From Choristoneura fumiferana (lineage: Eukaryota > Arthropoda > Insecta > Lepidoptera > Tortricidae): DNA of 64,000 nt. The position numbers were made by a program, and so were the translations under genes. The notes beneath the pieces were generated by a model, which was not told where the DNA came from, ran no database searches, and saw only the letters and a program-made list of their open reading frames with translations. Where the stretch lies: positions 1,953,075 through 2,017,074 of the forward strand of contig NC_133501.1 of assembly GCF_025370935.1 (NCBI RefSeq). The letters run 5' to 3'. This document shows positions 45,401-54,300 of this stretch, piece by piece; positions within the stretch are counted from its first letter, which is position 1; each line of letters starts with the position of its first letter.

Positions 45401-45832
45401 ACTAAGCAAAGCTTGTACTATGGATACTAGGCAACGGATAAACATACTTATATAGATAAATACATACTTAAATATGTATTAAACATCCAAGACCCGAGAA
45501 CAAACATTCGTATTATTCATACAAATATCTGCCCCGGCCGAGGATCGAACACGGGACCTCGAGCTTTGTAGTCAGGTTCTCTAACCACTTGGCCATCCGG
45601 TCGTCAATAATGAAGTGCAGTATTTAATTGCATTAAAACTAAATCCTTTTTCCAGATCAATGATACTTTAATGAATTGTGTTATGTGCAATGCCGAAATA
45701 CCGAACAAGGAAAGTATTATGCAAGAGCATGTGCATGGAAAGAAACACAAGAAGGTCTTCCAAAATATCCTCGATGAAAGCGCTGTCGCCAACAGCTATA
45801 CCGACTGCGATGAGAATGTCTTACAATTGTAA
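30328..45832 (+). CDS. Gene D: modular zinc-finger protein with alternative first exons, 1000 or 996 aa
   Basis: Exons: 1A 30328-30461 or 1B 33046-33167; 2, 37177-37445; 3, 37787-38022; 4, 38601-39027; 5, 39720-39916; 6, 41269-41814; 7, 42716-43258; 8, 44214-44687; 9, 45656-45832. All phases agree, and either first exon gives an exact reading frame. After exon 1 comes an acidic segment (exon 2, ETDEEIPSIFVDE). Then come five copies of a two-finger module. Finger A is [YW]xCxxC-x(8-11)-H-x5-H and ends in L-x-R-[KQ], at exons 3, 5, 6, 7 and 8. Finger B starts with a phase-0 exon (I-x-x-x-L-x-C-x2-C-N) at exons 4, 6, 7, 8 and 9. The fingers resemble U1/matrin-type C2H2, which bind nucleic acid or protein. 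Exon 4 carries acidic runs (DDDDNE, DEDDDDF). The family is not recognised and no functional name is justified. Confidence 0.83.
31715..31830. repeat. Foldback element, 'gaagtgcaaaattcgaactt' variant
   Basis: 'ccccatactacgaagtgcaa' and 'aattcgaacttcgtatg' with the inverted right side 'gataegaa'-type sequence ('gtgtgatacgaacttcaatt'). The same variant lies at 52030-52165. The open frame 31577-31798 runs into it and is not trusted. Confidence 0.7.
33046..33167 (+). CDS. Gene D alternative first exon 1B (paralogue of 1A)
   Basis: It encodes 40 codons plus 2 nt: MVLIIKMFSNCILALKCLVS, SIAWYIFP, EIEVSESLSE. It aligns along its length with exon 1A with one 2-residue gap. The donor GTAAGT (33168) and the following intron ('attactagtcatttagata' and 'ctgtggacattttatctga') are also duplicated. 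A 6-codon upstream frame starts at 33038. Confidence 0.75.
33741..34074 (+). CDS. Candidate small nested gene, signal-peptide-like, 82 aa
   Basis: 33741-33792 reads MKTKITNPFFSFFLYAS then GTAAGT. After an 85-bp intron an acceptor (ttcactgtcaag at 33877) opens a matching phase-1 exon to a stop at 34074 (EYSRYEKLEVCFYLKVLL). The frame is strongly AT-biased and the sequence is not recognised. It lies in the first intron of gene D, downstream of exon 1B. It could be chance or a relic. Confidence 0.22.
34655..34985 (+). repeat. tRNA-derived SINE, family S3, with a fragment of a second copy
   Basis: 34737-34820 has a tRNA-like head ('agccaagtggttaggagaac' and 'gtcctgggttcgatccccgg'). The body runs to 'gctttgcttagtttgggact' near 34977. 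34655-34700 is an inverted tail piece ('atcatgggacaattgacacc'). A reverse-strand copy is at 45358-45605; partial copies are at 43926-44050 and 40583-40625. Confidence 0.82.
35135..35750. repeat. Two copies of the GC-rich 'gccggccgctgccgcg' repeat
   Basis: 35140-35215 and 35625-35745 both read 'cttcgccggccgctgccgcg' followed by 'cgctcgcttcgctcgctcgg' (35625 copy slightly diverged). Between them lies AT-rich intron sequence with nothing recognisable. Confidence 0.75.
36415..36515. repeat. Truncated MITE
   Basis: 'cctgtttcaccacttgtcaa' at the left and an internal palindrome, 'gatgccgtctttgttt'-like with 'aaacagagacggcatc', mark one end of a known lepidopteran MITE type. The other end is missing. 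36640-37140 has repeated 'gacccaggagacgttacc' strings but no ORF. Confidence 0.55.
38375..38535. repeat. Short tandem repeat, about 18-bp unit
   Basis: About eight degenerate copies of 'cttagaccacttgctact'. They lie at the end of gene D intron 3, shortly before the exon 4 acceptor (38600). Confidence 0.85.
39045..39712. repeat. Intronic minisatellite, about 120-bp unit
   Basis: Five to six copies of a unit containing 'tgtggcacatccaacttgta', 'taccatatctggcactacac' and 'gattaatatcaacttcaatc' fill nearly all of gene D intron 4 (39028-39719). The open frame at 39168-39359 is repeat sequence. Confidence 0.88.
40560..41060. repeat. SINE fragment and a Penelope-type terminal fragment
   Basis: 40583-40625 matches the SINE S3 tail. 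40724-40764, read on the reverse strand, has GGCAAC/GTTGCC (stem), GAA and ACGTC, the layout of Penelope-type terminal hairpins. The following 40765-40990 is a proline/serine-like frame with 'gaactacccgcacttggtca' twice, and I read it as element sequence, not a gene. It lies in gene D intron 5. Confidence 0.5.
41815..42715. other. Gene D intron 6
   Basis: AT-rich flanks surround a GC-rich island at 42300-42440 ('gcgcggcgcgcgcacgccgg'). The frames at 42264-42667 overlap each other and have no matching splice phases. I see no exon and no identifiable repeat. Confidence 0.4.
43700..44055 (-). repeat. RTE-like repeat and partial SINE S3
   Basis: 43710-43890 has 'atcccgatcccgtgggaata' and 'ccaaatccgttcagccgttg', an RTE-like 3' end ending in 'taacaaacatacacacac'. 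43926-44050 is the tail part of SINE S3 on the reverse strand. Both lie in gene D intron 7. Confidence 0.7.
45358..45605 (-). repeat. Full tRNA-derived SINE, family S3
   Basis: On the reverse strand the head reads 'gaccggatggccaagtggtt' and 'cgaggtcccgtgttcgatcc'. The body ends with the complement of 'aatatcatgggacacttgac'. It is inserted 50 bp upstream of the gene D exon 9 acceptor. Confidence 0.88.
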
Positions 45833-46727
45833 GAAATAAGTAGCATATCAGAAGAGATTTCGATGTTAAATGTAAAGGATTGGGTTAAGGCTGACCAGGA
45901 ATATAAAAAGCCTGACGCGAGGGCAGCACTGCTACGTTTTATATTGCAACATTCTTTACACTTACTATGCGATACCTACCAGTCATATTGACAACGTTAT
46001 CGGTGATGTTATTTAAAGGAATATTTTCTAATCCCTCCGAATTTTTCTGTGACAAATACTTTTAATACATTGTGAATTGTTTTCCTTCCAAGGCTATGGA
46101 TAATCGGCATTTTAACGCACAAAAATACAAAATAACACTTTAAAATACCACGCGCAAACAACGTTAAACTTCGACAGCAATAGACAGATGACATTTGAAT
46201 TTAGTGTTACCAGTGCAAGTAATTAGTTCTATTGATTTTCCGCAATATGGCGAGGTTTTTTATAATTTTGGTCAGCCTTTAGTTACCTGGATTAAAAAAG
46301 AATTAGTTCGTTGGTTATATTATTATAAACAGGGGTCGGACAAAAAGTGCCGATGACGTCAAACCACTTATAGGATGATTTCAAATAGTATTTTTGATTT
46401 TCATAAACAATTATCACTTATCATTTATCAACCTCTTTATTAAACGATATGAAATTCATTTTATTCACTGAATTCCATTGATTTATTTACGATTATTTTG
46501 TTACTTCATTAATGCTAGTTTGTTACTACATGTCACACGGCAGTTTAAATAAAAACATCATCTTGTGTGCAAGATTACGCCATTTTTACGTCATCCGCAC
46601 TTTTTGTCCGACCCCTGATTATAAAATAGTGGACACTTATTTTTTCTCTTGTTCATCAAACGAAAAATGACGGAGATGAAGCACCTCAAACTTCAGGAGT
46701 CGGAGCCCGTTATTTCGCACCGTACTA
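45833..46727. other. 3' flank of gene D
   Basis: No AATAAA is seen close to the stop of gene D; the first clear one is at about 46546. The reverse strand has a 33-codon frame (46107-46009, MPIIHSLGRKTIHNVLKVF) with no splice or homology support. 46335-46620 begins and ends with complementary strings ('ggggtcggacaaaaagtgc' / 'gcactttttgtccgacccc'), so it is a foldback or terminal-inverted-repeat element of about 280 bp. Confidence 0.5.
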
Positions 46728-46985
46728 AGGGTGCCTTTCAACCAGAGATGTACTACGCTACGTTGCTATGGATGTGTTTGACATCCATCAACCATATTCA
46801 TTGGTCCACATAGCATAGCACTGGTGGAAACTGGTTCAATAGGTATGTTTTTATAATGAAAGATGCGCGCTGTGGATGCGTGCATCTTCCTCGAACTGCT
46901 ACATAGCTTAGCATTAGTGGAAACGGTCACATAGTTTTGTAGCGTAGCGTGCATAGCACATCTCTGGTGGAAAGGCGCCTTAAGT
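46728..46985. repeat. MITE with 'ccagagatgtgctat' inverted ends
   Basis: Left end 'agggtgcctttcaaccagag' with 'atgtactacgctacg'; right end 'cgtgcatagcacatctctgg' with 'tggaaaggcgcctt', its complement with a few changes. The length is about 258 bp and there is no ORF. Confidence 0.8.
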
Positions 46986-46999
46986 GTTGCACGGCGTGA

Positions 47000-48150
47000 C
47001 GTCACAAATGACTTTAACCGGCTATGTCCATAATTTTCTATTTAATGGATTTGAATCGAATTATTTGGCTAGGCAATATCTTCATCATTTTTCGATTAAT
47101 TATATGTTCTGGTTATCTAACTGAAGAACTAAGTATAATTTTCTAGGACATTAGCTTTAAACACTATAGTCTATTTAAAAAAAAAATGCAAAGACTGAAT
47201 ATGACACGCTCATTGGTTCATTCAAGTATACTCTTGAAGAATATGACGAAGAAAATTTAAAGCTTCTAGTAATTATAAGATTATAACATTATGTTCTTAT
47301 AAATTAATTGTGTTCGGAAGAAAGATTACTGATACTGAGTGATTCAGGAGACGTGAGCAGGATCATACACTCAGTAATTGATAATGGATAGTTCAAAATC
47401 GTTTTTAACCTTTTCGCCGCCACATCAAATACAAAAGACATCACCCATACGCCAGGCTTCTATATTGCAACGCCTAAAATGGAACCTTAACACAATTGAA
47501 CGAAGGTTGCTTTTGCATTGAAGTAATGGACGTATACATTGGTCGTTGGCGTGGAACCTGCGGTGCGTATATATGAGTCGTTGGCGCCGAAAAGGTTAAG
47601 CGCAGCCTCCTCATCTTTAATTCAAGACTGACTGGCTATGTGCTTAGTAAATAAAATTTTCACCTCAATAGCTCAAAAAGGCTGCGTTTCTCCTACGAAA
47701 TCCGCGAATGAATTATCAAAATCTGGTTTATAAGAGTGTTCATTTATTTTCTTTCATCTACTATTTTAGGTAGTAGTGTAGGTGAAAAATTGTGTTTCGC
47801 TCGGCTGTAAAGTTATTTAGCATCTCGTGCCTTTGAAACCCTCGGCTACGCTCAGGATTCTTCTTTTGAACTCGCTTTCCTCAGATTTCAATATAAGCAC
47901 TCGCGCTAAACAGTAACTTTCTATCCTTGCATAACAAATAATCTCACTAAATACTGGTACAATATTGTAGTTCTATCTTGCTCACGGTCTCCTGAATCAT
48001 CCTGTGTACTTTTGTTATGCAAATAAGTCTGAGGTAAAACGTGTTAGGTTTTCGTGACAGGTAAGATGAAGCGATTTGAGATTGATTGTTATATGAAAAC
48101 TGTAGCTTCCGCGGGTATATGCGATAAATACAGTACAGTTTAATTAGTGT
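47000..48150. other. Intergenic, no gene seen
   Basis: AT-rich. It contains TGACGTCA sequence at about 46990-47010 and nothing with plausible splice-bounded coding potential. The reverse frame at 47947-48162 is unsupported. Confidence 0.4.
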
Positions 48151-48365
48151 TAGGTCAGTCAACTTATTCTTGTATCACATTGCCATGGTGACGTCCCCTG
48201 GAAAACGGTTAACAAAAACGAGTTTCTGTGTTTTCTGTGGTTAAAATGTATCGTGTTTGTCGTACTCTCGAACCTATTTTTATATAGACAATTTCCTAAG
48301 CACATTAGTAGAAACTCTTGTCAATGTTGTCACTTGAACAACGGGACAGAATAAAAAACAAGAAA
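48150..48365 (+). repeat. Dispersed repeat T, copy 1
   Basis: 'ggtcagtcaacttattcttg', 'attgccatggtgacgtcccc' and 'gtcacttgaacaacgggaca' mark a roughly 210-bp unit. A second copy, split by a MITE, is at 49425-50110, and a partial copy at 37465-37540. The sequence 48179-48192 fits the RFX X-box consensus, probably by virtue of the repeat. Confidence 0.7.
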
Positions 48366-49424
48366 AAGTTGCTTGACCGTGAACGTTTATTTGTAATTAA
48401 TAACGTATATCGTCGTTCGTTTTCCCAAAGAATTAAATGTCTAAACTTTCGCTTTTTTTTCTTCTTCTGTTTGTTCTTGTTTTTAAAAATGTCAATTGTT
48501 TGCCGTAAGATGTTTTATTCGTTAGTTTAAAAAAAACTTACGAATAAGTTCCATAAATATCTGGCTAGGTTTTTGCTGCCGTAAGCGCACGTGTGCGTTG
48601 ATATATTATTTCGTTTATCTCTGACTAATAATTAAGTATTGAGTTTATTTTTGTTGCTATACAATTTTATCCTTCGGAATTGCATGTTTTAAAACGTCAT
48701 TAGCAAAATTAAGACATTATCGTTGCGAATCCGCTAAGTTTGACAGTATTTTTGTTTTGAGATATAGAAAACTAATTCGGACGCTTAAATGTTAGCTAAT
48801 CTTAAATTCGTATTTAATTCAAACAATAAAACGTGTTTGCTATTCTTATATATCTATTTATCTTACATATTTATAACCACGTTAGGTGCACTGTTGACTT
48901 TTTTAAACATATATCAGTTACTTCATAAACTTGGCAAAATGTTGAACACGTGTTCAACACACGTTAGTTTAAAAAAAAACTTTAGTTTTACCCGTGTTTA
49001 AAATATGTTCAATTAATTTAATTGCATCAGTAGTGGCCATTCCAAATATTATATAAGTGATATTACCATAGTAATAAGTGATAAATGTGACATTTTGTGA
49101 TATCTTTGTAAGATAAAGTACCTAAGTTTTAATAATAATAAAAAAAACTATATTTAATCGAGGCTTGAGAGTTTTTTTATTGTGATTCATATATTATATT
49201 TTTTTAATACGGAAAAGCTGTTATGCTCTCTTAGTTGGCCTTTAATTCTATTGGGTTTCACCAATTCTACCAACTTGTACGATTCAAGTACAAAAAGGTA
49301 GTCAACATTTTTGGAAAAGTTCAATTATATGCGGCCTTCTTTAAATATAAGAAATATTTTTGTATTGTTGCATAGTAAATATTGGGAATCTTCCATAGTA
49401 TTAAGACAATTTGTTACAGGATCA
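48366..49424. other. Intergenic, no gene seen
   Basis: AT-rich with short ORFs (48318-48530, 48789-49001) that have no splice context and biased composition. An imperfect palindrome 'ttgaacacgtgttcaaca' is at 48940-48960. Confidence 0.4.
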
Positions 49425-50110
49425 ATTAACTTTTTCTTATACCTCGTTGCCATGGTTACGTCCCTTGGACAACTCTTAAAACCATGAATTTATATAGGGT
49501 GGCTCATTTAGATCGGTCAGTATGGGAAAGTCTGAACTATAAGACATACGAAGATCTGTTCTTAGGAACCATGTCATCGATTTTAGTAACACTGTAAGAA
49601 AAGCTGCATTCATACATTTAAAAAAAAACACGTACTCAGTTCGGAAATCGAACCCAGTCGTTTTGAAAAATTAAACGTATATTATTTCCATTTGGATATC
49701 GGTAGTGTAGGCCATAAGCAATAAATGTTACTATGAAACACGTATAGATATAGAATGAATAAAATGCGTTGTATTTCATATTCTTTAATAATGTAAGTTA
49801 TTTTTCAAAACGTCCGGGTTCAATTCAGTTTTTTTTTAAATGTATGAATGCAGGTTTTTTGTTATTAAAATCGATGACATGGTTCCTAAGAACAGATCTT
49901 CGTATGTCTTAGTTGCAGACTTTCCCATACTGACCGATCTAAATGAGCCACCCTGTATATTGTGTGGTTAAAATTTATTGAGTCCATTATTTTTATAGAC
50001 TAACCTAAGCACATTAGTACCATATATTATAACAGTTTTTCTAGGAAACTCTGTCACTGTTGTCTCTTGGACAACGGAACAGGGGACAAAAGAAGTTAAT
50101 TGACCCTACA
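49425..50110 (+). repeat. Dispersed repeat T, copy 2, split by a MITE
   Basis: The left part, 'ggatcaattaactttttctt' to 'aaccatgaattta', and the right part, 'tgtgtggttaaaatttatt' to 'gttgtctcttggacaacgga', together equal copy 1. The intervening 49495-49955 is a separate foldback MITE. Confidence 0.75.
49495..49955. mobile_element. Foldback MITE with TA target duplication, nested in repeat T
   Basis: Long inverted arms: 'agggtggctcatttagatcg' 'gtcagtatgggaaa' on the left and its complement on the right, continuing for about 170 bp per arm. TA flanks both ends (49493-49494 and 49956-49957), as for Tc1/mariner-type elements. There is no ORF. Confidence 0.85.
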
Positions 50111-50496
50111 CCACTATATTGTAGACTTATAAGATATTAATTAGTCTTTAAGTTTTTCTTTCTATTGTGCCATTGAAACGTAACGTTTTGTATATTAAAA
50201 TACGTCAATTTGTATTGTTCAATTTTAAAGCCAAATAAAAGTTTTGGAAGTTAATAACATTTTTTTATATTTTGACCACTGAAGTTACAGTTCAACCAGA
50301 ATATTAGTGTCGCACGGGACTCGTCGGTTTTTTTCGGAAGATTCAAATGAGAAAGAAAAAGAAAACCGATCTTTTGTTTCCAGTTCCGAACGACGTTTTA
50401 GCAAACTAGTTTGTTTTTTAATTGTAATACAATATCTTAATTATTTAAATGAAAACCCTAGGAAAACTTCGTGATCTAATTCTACACTAAAATTTA

Positions 50497-50958
50497 CTGT
50501 TTCGCTGGAATGCACGCAAAACGCTGCTGTTTATTTTCTGTCTGTTTATGCTCATTACAAGCGAATGCTTAAGTGTATCTGCACCGATTTACGATAAAGG
50601 TAAGCGTGACTGACAAGGTACCCAACTGTCCGACTCCGGTTTGATTTATTTTGATATATGTTATAGATTAGTCTAAAATACCGGACACGTATTTTGTTTT
50701 AGCTGCCCAAACTCAACCTGTTTGGAGAAAATGTCCTTCAAAGTACTGAAAATTGACCAAACCTTCTAATTTCTGTTGAGAGATTTATTAAAATTGATAA
50801 TTAATTACTGGTTTCGTTATATGTTGGAGAACATGAAAAAAGAATGGAGGCGTGTTTTGTCATTTGACCACAAACTCATTTTTTTTTCGGGACCATGGAT
50901 CAAGAAGTTTTCAATTCAAAAAAATAACCAAAGGGAAGTGAAGCGACGAAAAGTTTGA
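50497..50958 (+). pseudogene. Candidate secreted-peptide gene or relic without an in-frame start
   Basis: Frame 50509-50599 reads NARKTLLFIFCLFMLITSEC then LSVSAPIYDK and a GTAAGC donor, a strong signal-peptide look. It has no ATG before the hydrophobic core: the nearby ATG (50510) is one base out of frame, and a stop lies at 50488. Two acceptors match its phase 1: 50703 (stop at 50747, CPSKY end) and 50778 (frame to 50958, NYWFRYMLENMKKEWRRV). It could be a small gene with a shifted start or a pseudogene. It is not recognised. Confidence 0.28.
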
Positions 50959-51380
50959 AACTTTGACGTGTTTTTTTTAATATAAAATATGAGTGTGGTG
51001 AAATGACAAAACATGCGTGGTACTTTGGCCCATATGAAAACCACATAAAAACGTAAAATAAAAACGAGATCGACCAATTAACACCTACCACATGATGAAG
51101 AGCCATATTCTCAAAGCAATAATAAAACCAGGACAGAGTTAATTTTAAGGGCCAAAGTACCCCGACCTTACGGTACTTGCAGATTTACAGAATAATGTTT
51201 TGCCATCGTATTTTTTCGGAAAAGTTTGTATTCTTGCTTTTTCAACTAGCTTACTTAAGAAAACGACATTAGATATCGTATTACGATGGAAAAGCATTCA
51301 GTAGATCTTGTATAGGAGTAAAAAAAAAAGTTTCATTTGTTTATTTATTATATACGCAACACACTGTCAATTCCACCAGG

Positions 51381-54300
51381 TTAGTTGCTGTCTTTCAATG
51401 CTCTGAATATGACTCCAGCTTTTCTCGCAAATTCGTCTGTGGCTTTCTTGAACTTGCGCGATGAAATTACTTTTTTCACGAAATTCAGAAGAGTTGGGGT
51501 GTCAAGTTCTATGCCGACTGAAGACTTGCCCCTGTTTTTCTCCGATTCGTCTGTAATAATAAAAAAACGTTTTTCATCACCGTTAAGCTCGTGGTAAACT
51601 TCCACGCACGTCAACTTCGAAAGACAGAGGTGCGAGCCGGGGTTCGAACCCACGATCCTCTGCTTGACAGGCCATAGGTCAAACCACTAAGCCACCAAAG
51701 CTTTTTTCGGTAGGTGTAATTACGATGAAAGCCGGTCCCGTAATTTTGGCAAATTGTGACTAAATCTTACCGAAATCAAACTTCTTGGATCTGAACAGTG
51801 GTCCTGTGTTCATTTTGCCCACCACGTTCTTGACCACTTGTATGAGCTTGTCGACGCCTTCGCTCTTCTTGCCACCTTCGCCAGTGTTTAGACCAATCAC
51901 GAGGGGTTTGGAGTCCGGCTCCGCGTCGCTAAACATGGTAACAGATAACTTAGACAGTTCTTTTAATAACCTAAGTAATTTAGAAATTTCGCCCTTTTTC
52001 ACACATCTTACTTCTACGGAACAGACTATACTACGCTACGAAGTGCAAAATTCGAACTTCGTAGCTTGCTGACCCGGTGACGCATATAGTATTTAACACG
52101 AGAGTGAGAGGGACAGTACGATACGGACTTCGATTTTCGTATTTCGTAGTAGCCCCGCGGGGAATATGCAAGTTTTTATTTTATTTGTTCTAATTCGGTA
52201 GTTGCTGGGTAAAAAAAGATTATCAAATAATATTGGACATTTTCTGTTTCTTTTGTCTCTCAAACAGAAAATGTCAAAAGCTGTGACGTTACGCTGTGCT
52301 CAAAGGTATCACACGACGTGACGTCACATGGAACTTTAACTGGCTGTAATTTCATAATTGTTTGTTTAATTAACAAAAGTAAACGTAAGGTATATGTGAT
52401 CAATATTTCCTAATAATCCCCATTGTAATATATAAAAATATAATATCTGGGTGACCGAGCTCCGCTCGGGCTAAAACTCGGTACCAAGCGTTTTCCCAGA
52501 GATAAGACCAAGCGAGATCGATTTTTCATCCCCGAAAACCCCTACATACCAAATTTCATCGAAATCGTTGTAGCCGTTTCCGAGATCCCCGAAATATATA
52601 TACATAATATACGAGTTATATATATAAGAATTGCTCGTTTAAAGGTATTTGTTCCCTACTCTTATTTTCCTTATAAGGCAACTGTCTTGATATGGTATGG
52701 CTCCTCACTGAGTGCCGTCTTATGTGCATTGGCGAGCCCTCTAGCGCCGCTGTATGCAACACACGTCAAGCAACCGCCGTCGCGTGCGCATCTCGTACTT
52801 TCGCTACCGTGCCTTGGAGTGAAACTATGTATGCCTAATACTCATCTTTCTGTGCTGTCCATTCATCACCGTGCCTTGGAATGAATGTAGACCCTCTGGA
52901 CTATCACTGTCTGTTATGCTTTGGTGTGGACCTTCGTTATCTTGGACATTTGGTGTGACCCTTAAGACCCCGGCAACGCTCGTACTGCAAGGAGTTGGCT
53001 GCTGCTTCCAGGGATCCAGGCCATTGGATGTCACCAGGTGAGCGAGCCAACCTTCTTCTTGATCGTTGCCTTGAGGCTCCTTTCCTCATACTTTCCTTTC
53101 CCTTTCTCCGCTTTCCACTGCCACTGAGCTACTGAACCCCTTTTTCATACCAACATAATTTGTGATCCTTCGAACCGGATGTATTGACTCGAATAAAGTG
53201 CCTATTAATAACTAGATAGCAGATGTTAAGAATAGCATTCCTTTGTTTAATTAGTAAGTAGGTAATTAAAACCCTATTTTAAAACAAAACTGTTATCTAC
53301 GTGGATGATTTGATTTTGTCTTTACATACTATTTACGTGCTTTGTAAATAAGTGAAGACGAATATATATGTTATTAATATCAAAAAAAATAATTACCGTT
53401 TATTATAACAGTATATATAAAATAATAAAAACAGGTAGATTGTCGCCGAACCAAATTCCTGAGCAGCCGGGCGAGCTGCGAGACTTGCATCGCTGTTTAC
53501 CTATTTCAACTTTATTTAAAACGTTATTAACTCGCGTCCTTATTCCATTCTAACAACTTAGTTTTGTTGAAGTTTTGAATGGGATTCGTATTATTTTCTA
53601 AGAAATTATAAAGTTTTGTAGACGTATTGACTCGTGTCCTTATTCTGTTGCGCTAGTAAAGTTTATTCCGAGTTTTGTATGAAATTTAGTAGTGCTTTCG
53701 ATAGTTCTGTTTATTAATTAAGCAGTTGAAAATTTGCATTTATCTGTTTAAAGTAAATAATATTTTGGTTTAAAATGCACGAAATAGAAAAAACAAAACG
53801 TAACTTAGCGTTAAAGCGATTGAATGATGCGTACCTCTGTGCAAAGAGATGCCTGGAGCACCCGGAAATGAAGCCGCGTCTTAAGGTTCATCTTGAAAGA
53901 TTACATAGTTTAGAGGCGTTATTTGAGGAAAATCACGTGAAGATCGTAGCTTCATTGACGGATGCCCAAGATATCGCTGAAGCCGAGGAGTTTAGGCAAA
54001 GTTTTGACGAGACATTATTGGAAATTTTCGAAATAAAGATGAGGCTGTTTAAAGACGAAATTCCTTCCGGCAGTAATACCGCGCCTTCCCAACCTGTTTT
54101 GTCTCAGAATAATGCCGTGGTGCATCATATTCGCTTGCCGACCATACAAGTCCCAACGTTCGAAGGCGGTTATAAAAAGTGGATCACCTTTTATGATTTG
54201 TACCGTACCTTGGTACATGAAAAAAGTGAAATTTCAAAAATTGAAAAATTTCAGTATCTTCTTTCGTCGTTAAAGGGTGAACCTTTAACCCTTCTGTCAG

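Noticed and set aside
46009..46194. Reverse-strand 61-codon frame with a 33-residue Met-initiated part
   Set aside because: There is no splice, polyadenylation or homology support; kept only as a note in the 3' flank of gene D.
48179..48192. X-box (RFX) consensus
   Set aside because: The match lies in dispersed repeat T and is not near a gene start, so a regulatory role is not supported.
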